DNA of 27,635 nucleotides from JAVWHX01 sp036639875 (lineage in GTDB: Bacteria; Bacillota_I; Bacilli_A; Erysipelotrichales; Coprobacillaceae): contig JAVWHX010000030.1 in NCBI GenBank assembly GCA_036639875.1, positions 1 to 27,635 on the forward strand. The letters run 5' to 3'. Shown in pieces: positions 22,900 to 27,635 of this stretch (position 1 is the stretch's first letter; each line of letters starts with the position of its first letter). Under the pieces are notes generated by a model, which saw only the letters and a program-made list of their open reading frames with translations, did no database searches and was not told the origin of the DNA. Both the position numbers and the translations under genes were made by a program.

Positions 22900-24696
22900 T
22901 TATTCAACAACTAATATATGATTTGATGTTGTTGATATATTAACTTTATCGAACTCTTTTGAATTCAAACATATAATAGGTGTTGTGATATCATAACCAG
23001 CTTTTTTAATTTCTTCAAAATTAACTTTCATTAATTTATCACCTTTATGTATTGTTTGTCCTTGAGTTACAAAGCTTTCAAAATATTGACCATTTAATTC
23101 AACAGTATCTATTCCAATATGAATAAGAATTTCTGCACCATTTTGACTGCGAATTCCAATTGCGTGTTTTGTACTTGCTAAAACTTGAATAGTACCATCA
23201 CATGGAGCATAAATATAATCATCTTCTGGCATAACAGCGATTCCTTTTCCCATCATACCACTTGCAAATGTTTGATCATTAACTTCTGTTAAAGCAATTA
23301 CTTTTCCTTTTACAGGTAATTCAACTTCTGTTTTCTTTGATTTGTTTTCTGCACCTTTTAAACCAATCACAAATGTAAGAATTGCTGCAATTAAGAAGGT
23401 GCTTAGAATACAAACACACATTAATAATAAGTTTCCAATTGTTCCATCCGGATTAGCATATACTGGCAATGATGTAATACCTGGCATTACAAATCCAAAA
23501 CATTTAGCTCCTAATAGCGTTGTCATAGCTCCGCCAATACCATTTGCAATCATTGCACAAATCAATGGTGTTTTATTAACCACATTAACTGTAAATAATG
23601 CTGGCTCTGAAATACCAAGGAAAGCAGAGAAACTTGTTGTCAATGCAGCCGCACGTAATTTTTGATCTTTCATTCTTAGCGCTGCCCCAAAAGCCGCACC
23701 TGATTCAGCCATATTATGACAGAATGAAATAGGTAATAAGTAGTCATAACCCAAAGTAGAAATATTTGTAATTTGAATTGGAGATGTTGATTGGTGCATT
23801 CCACATAAAACAATAAGCGGCATAAAGAATCCAAGCAAGAATCCGGCAATTGGTCCAAAAGTGCTAAACATCCAAACAATTCCATCCGCTAAGTAAATAC
23901 CGCCATATGCTCCTAATGGTGCTAAACATAAGTAAGTCACAGGAATTGTAACAACCAAAGCAAGGGTTGGAACAAGAACCATCTTTAGTACATTTGGTAC
24001 AAATCTGTCTATAAAACGATATACCAATGATAACAGCCCAACACCTAGTATAACTGGGAATACAGATGATGCATATTTAAATACAGGAATCGTTATCCCT
24101 AAAAAACTAAATGGATTACTTGTCGCATCTAAAGCAGCAACAAATGTTGGATACAATAATGCTCCTGCTACACATATTCCTAAATATTCATTCACTTTAA
24201 ATTTCTTTGAAGATGAAATAGCAAGTAAGAATGGTAAGAAATAAAACGGAATATCTGAAATTAAACTAAATATTTGATAGGTTCCACCATCAGTCGCTAA
24301 CCATCCAAATCCTTCAATTAATGCAAGAATTCCTTTTAACATCCCTCCTGCAACCAAAGCAGGTAAGATAGGAGAGAAAATACCAGTCACTACATCTAAG
24401 ACTTTATTGACATTCCATTTTTGTTTCTCATGAGATATATTGATTTTATCTTGATGTAATAATGGTTCTACCTCAATAAATACATCAGCAACCATTGGGC
24501 CAATAATAACTTGATATTGATCATTTTTAACTTGAGTTCCAATAACACCATCTAATGCTTCAATAGACGTCATATTTGCTAAGGAATTATCTTTTAAATT
24601 AAATCTTAATCTTGTTACACAATGCAAAGCATTCGTAATATTATCTTTACCACCTAATAAATCAACAATACTTGATGCTAGTTCTTTATTTGTCAT
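22900..24696 (-). CDS. bglP: Beta-glucoside PTS permease EIIBCA (BglP/BglF type)
   Basis: This 598-residue protein joins EIIB, EIIC and EIIA in one chain. EIIB (about 1-80) carries the phosphorylated cysteine C26 in NALHCVTRLRF. EIIC (about 100-450) has around ten spans and the sugar-site motif FLGISEPALFTVN. EIIA is of the glucose/Crr type (about 465-598), with GIRSQNGAEILIHIGIDTVE containing the active His at about 526 and a second His near 511. It takes up beta-glucosides while phosphorylating them at C6, with phosphate from HPr. GGGAGG precedes the start. It lies 15 bases after the GH1 gene, in the same operon. Exact sugar specificity is not readable. Confidence 0.95.
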   Translation of the reverse strand: MTNKELASSIVDLLGGKDNITNALHCVTRLRFNLKDNSLANMTSIEALDGVIGTQVKNDQYQVIIGPMVADVFIEVEPLLHQDKINISHEKQKWNVNKVLDVVTGIFSPILPALVAGGMLKGILALIEGFGWLATDGGTYQIFSLISDIPFYFLPFLLAISSSKKFKVNEYLGICVAGALLYPTFVAALDATSNPFSFLGITIPVFKYASSVFPVILGVGLLSLVYRFIDRFVPNVLKMVLVPTLALVVTIPVTYLCLAPLGAYGGIYLADGIVWMFSTFGPIAGFLLGFFMPLIVLCGMHQSTSPIQITNISTLGYDYLLPISFCHNMAESGAAFGAALRMKDQKLRAAALTTSFSAFLGISEPALFTVNVVNKTPLICAMIANGIGGAMTTLLGAKCFGFVMPGITSLPVYANPDGTIGNLLLMCVCILSTFLIAAILTFVIGLKGAENKSKKTEVELPVKGKVIALTEVNDQTFASGMMGKGIAVMPEDDYIYAPCDGTIQVLASTKHAIGIRSQNGAEILIHIGIDTVELNGQYFESFVTQGQTIHKGDKLMKVNFEEIKKAGYDITTPIICLNSKEFDKVNISTTSNHILVVE

Positions 24697-24711
24697 AGTT
24701 TTTTCCTCCCT

Positions 24712-26178
24712 CTACTCTAACTCTTCACCATGAGATTGAATACATTTTTGATACCAGTAATAACTATCTTTTAAATATCTTTTTCCTGTTCCATGTCCAC
24801 CATTATCTAAATCAACATAAATAACTCCATATCTTTTATCTATTGTTAATGGTCCACAAGAAATAATATCAATAATTCCCCACATTGTATAACCTAAAAC
24901 TTCAACTCCATCAATAATAGCTTCTTTCATTTGTTCAATATGAGATTTCAAATAATCAATACGATATTGATCATGCACACTTCCATCAGCCTCTAATATA
25001 TCAGTAGTCCCTAAACCATTCTCAGCAACAATCAATGGTAATTCATAACGATCATACATTTGATTTAAAGTGACTCTTAAACCAATAGGATCCATTTGCC
25101 ATCCCCACTCACTTGTTTCTAAATACGGATTCTTATTAGCCATAATTAAATTACCAGCAGTCTTTTCCCATGTTTGAGAATTTGTTGAAACTTGTGAAAA
25201 GTAATAAGAGAATGATAAGAAATCCACAATTCCTTCTTTTAAAATATCTTGATCATCTGCTTCCATTTCAATATGAATATTAAACATATCAAAATATCTT
25301 TCCATATACTGAGGATATTTGCCTCTTGCCATAATATCTGTATAAAACCAATTAGAATATTGATCATCATGAATAGATTGCATAGCATCTTCTGGTCTAC
25401 ATGTTGCTGGATAAGTTGTAAATCTAGCAATCATCCCGCCTATTTGACTATTTGGAACTAACTTATGTCCCATCTTCACTACTCTGGCATTTGCGATAAA
25501 CTGATGATGCAAACACTGAAAGATTGATTGATTCATATTTTCTTCTTCATCTTGTATTAAGCATACACCATCCCATGGAGCAAATCTACCTGCATTGAAT
25601 TCATTGAACGGTAACCAAAAATCAACGAGATCACCAAGCTCTTTAAATAAAACTTCAGCATATTGACAATAAAAATCAATTGTCTTGCGATTCTTCCAAC
25701 CACCATATTTTATAACCAAATTAACCGGAATATCATAATGTAGTATTGTTGCAAATACCTTGATATTATGCTTTTTACATTCTTTAAACATATCTTTATA
25801 GTAATCAATACCTTCTTGATTTGGTTGTAAGTCATCACCATTTGGAAATATTCTAGACCAACATATAGATGTTCTAAATAGTTTCATTCCCATTTTCGCA
25901 AATAATTCTATATCTTCTTTATAATGATGATAAAATTCAATCCCTCTTCGATTTGGATAATAAGTTGTTTCTTGATCTTGTAAAGCTTGTTCAAATTCTG
26001 CTTTAGAAAATGGAATATTGTGATGTTTATACTCAACTTCATCCCTATTCCAAGCAGGATTTAAATATCTTAAATCTTGCGTAGAAGTCCCTTTGCCTCC
26101 TTCTTGCCAACCACCATCAGCTTGTGAGCAAGAGATAGCTCCTCCCCATAAAAAATCTTTATCAAATCCTAATTTCAT
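24712..26178 (-). CDS. GH1 6-phospho-beta-glucosidase
   Basis: This 488-residue glycoside hydrolase family 1 enzyme cleaves the phosphorylated beta-glucosides delivered by the neighbouring PTS. It shows the N-terminal LWGGAISCSQADGGWQEGG, the acid/base E193 in WLPFNEFNAG (normally TFNEP or TFNEI; here P and F flank) and the nucleophile E386 in LIVAENGLG. The phosphate-binding set is S440, K448 and Y450 (ISCGPLTIDKRYG), which marks a 6-phospho-sugar enzyme. Length is normal. A clear GGAGG ribosome site precedes the ATG. It is the first gene of the operon, divergent from the AraC regulator. Confidence 0.95.
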   Translation of the reverse strand: MKLGFDKDFLWGGAISCSQADGGWQEGGKGTSTQDLRYLNPAWNRDEVEYKHHNIPFSKAEFEQALQDQETTYYPNRRGIEFYHHYKEDIELFAKMGMKLFRTSICWSRIFPNGDDLQPNQEGIDYYKDMFKECKKHNIKVFATILHYDIPVNLVIKYGGWKNRKTIDFYCQYAEVLFKELGDLVDFWLPFNEFNAGRFAPWDGVCLIQDEEENMNQSIFQCLHHQFIANARVVKMGHKLVPNSQIGGMIARFTTYPATCRPEDAMQSIHDDQYSNWFYTDIMARGKYPQYMERYFDMFNIHIEMEADDQDILKEGIVDFLSFSYYFSQVSTNSQTWEKTAGNLIMANKNPYLETSEWGWQMDPIGLRVTLNQMYDRYELPLIVAENGLGTTDILEADGSVHDQYRIDYLKSHIEQMKEAIIDGVEVLGYTMWGIIDIISCGPLTIDKRYGVIYVDLDNGGHGTGKRYLKDSYYWYQKCIQSHGEELE

Positions 26179-26202
26179 ATCTTTTCCTCCACATTTATTT
26201 GC

Positions 26203-26212
26203 ACTAGCTAGT
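26203..26212. promoter_or_regulatory. Small palindrome downstream of the GH1 promoter
   Basis: ACTAGCTAGT is a perfect 10-base palindrome lying just downstream of the -10 box and before the GH1 ribosome site. It lacks the CG centre of a cre site, so CcpA binding is not supported. A repressor site is possible. Confidence 0.35.
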
Positions 26213-26222
26213 TTACAATGTT

Positions 26223-26251
26223 ATTATAGCAATATAAGCATTATATGAAAA
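26223..26251 (-). promoter_or_regulatory. Sigma-A promoter of the GH1-PTS operon
   Basis: TTTTCA (26251-26246), a 17-base spacer and TATAAT (26228-26223) on the minus strand. The -35 overlaps the left arm of the dyad at 26247-26283. Confidence 0.6.
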
Positions 26252-26283
26252 TGTCATAATCTTGCTGAATTTATGTCATTTTC
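26247..26283. promoter_or_regulatory. Imperfect inverted repeat, candidate AraC-family operator
   Basis: GAAAATGTCATAA (26247-26259) and TTATGTCATTTTC (26271-26283) are 13-base arms with one mismatch, 11 bases apart, in the AraC/GH1 intergenic region. One arm covers the GH1 promoter -35; the other lies just before the AraC ribosome site. Confidence 0.6.
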
Positions 26284-26299
26284 ACATATAGGAGGATTT

Positions 26300-27298
26300 A
26301 TGAACATTCAAGATCTAGAAAAATTTTTAAGTATTCATACTGCGGGGGAGAAATGGCATTTAGAAAATCAAAATCAATTATCTCCTGTTTATGATAATAT
26401 CCCAATTCATCACTTTCAAAATGAAGATTGTTATTATTTTGATTTTATAAAAACCTTAAAACATGAGAACATTGGAATCATTAAAGAAACACGTTTTACA
26501 ACAATTCCTCCTCATTATCATAGAGATATGGAATTGAATTATGTTTATAGTGGTTCATGTACTTTTGTTATTAATGGAAAGGAAGTCAAACTCAATAAGG
26601 GAGACATTTGTATTTTAGACACTAATGTTGTTCATAGTGCAACAAGTTATAAAAATGAAGAAGATATTGTTATTAATATCGTATTTAAAAAAGATTTTTT
26701 TAATTCTGTCTTTTTAAGTCGTCTTTCTAAAAAAGGATTAGTGACTAGTTTTCTATTTGATGCAATCTCTAAAAATCGTCAACATAATAAATATCTTATC
26801 ATAGAAACACAAAATAATCCTCGTTTTCATTCCATTATTCAGTTTTTATTATGTGAGTATTTTGGACCAAGCGCATGTTATGAAGAATTAACACAAACAT
26901 ATGTTACTGCTCTTTTCTTAGAATTAATAAATGCACTTTATCAAAGACAAGATGAAGCTTATGATGAACATAATCAAGAAAGTATTATACCTATTCTTAA
27001 TTATATAGAGGAACACTATAAAGATTGCTCATTAGATGCTTTGTCTCAGCACTTTGGTTATAATCCTAATTACTTGAGTAATCTTCTCAAAAAGAAAACA
27101 GGTAAATCTTTTATTGAACTTAAGACTATGCAACAATTAACAGAGACGGCTTTTCTTCTCTCAAACTCCCATAAATCAATCCAAGAAATTATACTTAAAG
27201 TTGGCTGTAATAATATGAATTATTTTTACAAAAAGTTTCAAGCTACATATGGTATGACTCCAAAAGAATATCGACAACATGCCAATCAACAAAAGTAA
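26300..27298 (+). CDS. AraC-family regulator of the beta-glucoside operon
   Basis: This 332-residue regulator has an N-terminal cupin-like sensor (about 45-110: TTIPPHYHRDMELNYVYSG, NGKEVKLNKGDICILDT, NVVHSATSY). Its C-terminal AraC DNA-binding domain (about 235-328) has two helix-turn-helix units, YKDCSLDALSQHFGYNPNYL and IQEIILKVGCNNMNYFYKKF, then YGMTPKEYRQ. The ATG at 26300 is set by GGAGG five bases upstream; the frame is open nine codons earlier without a ribosome site. It diverges from the GH1-PTS operon and probably activates it when a sugar is bound. No clear terminator follows. Confidence 0.93.
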   Translation: MNIQDLEKFLSIHTAGEKWHLENQNQLSPVYDNIPIHHFQNEDCYYFDFIKTLKHENIGIIKETRFTTIPPHYHRDMELNYVYSGSCTFVINGKEVKLNKGDICILDTNVVHSATSYKNEEDIVINIVFKKDFFNSVFLSRLSKKGLVTSFLFDAISKNRQHNKYLIIETQNNPRFHSIIQFLLCEYFGPSACYEELTQTYVTALFLELINALYQRQDEAYDEHNQESIIPILNYIEEHYKDCSLDALSQHFGYNPNYLSNLLKKKTGKSFIELKTMQQLTETAFLLSNSHKSIQEIILKVGCNNMNYFYKKFQATYGMTPKEYRQHANQQK

Positions 27299-27385
27299 AG
27301 CAGAAAGCATTATTCGATTGATACATAAAAGTAGAAAAAGTCAAAGACAGATATACAAATATTTGCTAAAAGTTATATAAATATC

Positions 27386-27413
27386 TTGAATTATATTTGC
27401 AATATGTTATTAT
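27386..27413 (+). promoter_or_regulatory. Probable promoter of the Rpn-like gene
   Basis: TTGAAT (27386-27391), a 16-base spacer and TATTAT (27408-27413) lie upstream of an AGGAGG ribosome site at 27463. Confidence 0.55.
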
Positions 27414-27478
27414 ATGTTTGTAACATACCTCATAACTTATGTGTCTTATTTTAACTATAAAAAGGAGGTATGATCATT

Positions 27479-27635
27479 ATGATACTTTGTAAGTCTGATA
27501 TCACTTTAAAGGATTACTTTAAAAACAAAGAACACTTTGCTGACTTTATCAATGTTGTTCAATTCTATGGAAGACAGGTTCTATATCCTGATAGTCTTTT
27601 TCTTGTTGATACTGATATGTCTACCATTCTTGATG
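27479..27635 (+). CDS. Rpn/YhgA-like PD-(D/E)XK nuclease, N-terminal part only
   Basis: The frame opens at 27479 and runs off the window (52 codons seen). ITLKDYFKNKEHFADFINVV, then GRQVLYPDSL and LVDTDMSTILD resemble the start of the Firmicute Rpn family ('recombination-promoting nuclease/putative transposase'), which typically begins with KDYL, FADLFN, G-x-QVI-x-P-x-x-L and D-x-D. ATG 27479 is preferred; an ATG at 27470 is too close to AGGAGG. The catalytic part lies outside the window. Such genes often occur as many scattered copies in one genome. Confidence 0.6.
   Translation, partial: MILCKSDITLKDYFKNKEHFADFINVVQFYGRQVLYPDSLFLVDTDMSTILD

Noticed and set aside
24700..24715. LicT/BglG-type antiterminator control of the PTS gene
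   Set aside because: The 15-base gap has no RAT sequence or terminator, no BglG-type gene is present, and an AraC gene is divergent instead.
26197..26218. Possible CcpA cre site before the GH1 gene
   Set aside because: The sequence has a TAGCTA centre and lacks the CG core of the cre consensus.
27299..27478. Terminator or mobile element end after the AraC gene
   Set aside because: Only weak AT-rich inverted repeats were seen; none has a good stem and T-run or a matching partner elsewhere.
1..27635. CRISPR array, tRNA, rRNA or intact insertion sequence
   Set aside because: No regularly spaced repeats, cloverleaf with acceptor stem, ribosomal RNA motifs or full transposase gene were found on reading the window.

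Overview
The window is AT-rich DNA from a low-GC Gram-positive bacterium (Bacillota). Strong AGGAGG-type ribosome sites, sigma-A promoters with TATAAT boxes, many hairpin-plus-T-run terminators, a PTS (HPr plus a fused EIIBCA permease), a DUF6465-like protein, and VanR/OmpR- and SdpR/SdpI-type regulators all fit. An Erysipelotrichia-like gut Firmicute is my inference, not proven. No rRNA, tRNA, CRISPR array or intact insertion sequence was seen. Most of the window is ordinary chromosome; the interest lies in regulatory DNA, small operons and decayed genes.

Layout. 1-863 (minus): an ECF sigma factor overlapping the start of a membrane protein cut by the window edge, with a terminator-like hairpin in its leader. 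1089-6013 (plus): a YczE-type membrane protein, an HD-domain hydrolase, a TVP38/TMEM64 protein, then a two-component system. 6036-8511 (minus): a regulator with two GntR-type winged-helix domains and a perfect palindrome at its own ribosome site, and a YeiH-family transporter; a LysR regulator (plus, to 9499) diverges from the transporter. 9522-12740 (minus): a tightly overlapped operon of an SdpR-like ArsR repressor, an SdpI-like protein and a two-gene ABC exporter, with a 16+6+16 inverted repeat at the predicted transcription start. 12894-13163: HPr. 13326-15971: a WG-repeat-like lipoprotein followed by a membrane-anchored methyltransferase-like protein. 16103-17429: a DUF6465-like protein and a zinc-ribbon membrane protein. 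17795-19606: GTPase TypA/BipA. 19711-21362: AzlC, AzlD and an SGNH hydrolase. 21363-21733: a gap holding the decayed 3' end of a PTS EIIC gene that still has its terminator. 21734-22842 (plus): a CPBP protease and a cysteine-rich protein of unknown function. 22900-26178 (minus): a beta-glucoside PTS permease and a GH1 6-phospho-beta-glucosidase, divergent from an AraC regulator (26300-27298). The window ends in the start of an Rpn/PD-(D/E)XK-like gene.

How the genes work together. The AraC, GH1 and PTS genes form a classic beta-glucoside uptake and cleavage unit; HPr elsewhere in the window would supply its phosphate. The LysR/YeiH pair and the AzlCD pair are self-contained transport units. 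The SdpR-SdpI-ABC operon looks like an autoregulated membrane-stress or immunity unit with no visible toxin gene. I found no clear new defence system. The best candidates for undescribed biology are the duplicated GntR regulator, the SdpRI-ABC operon, and the lipoprotein/membrane-methyltransferase pair.
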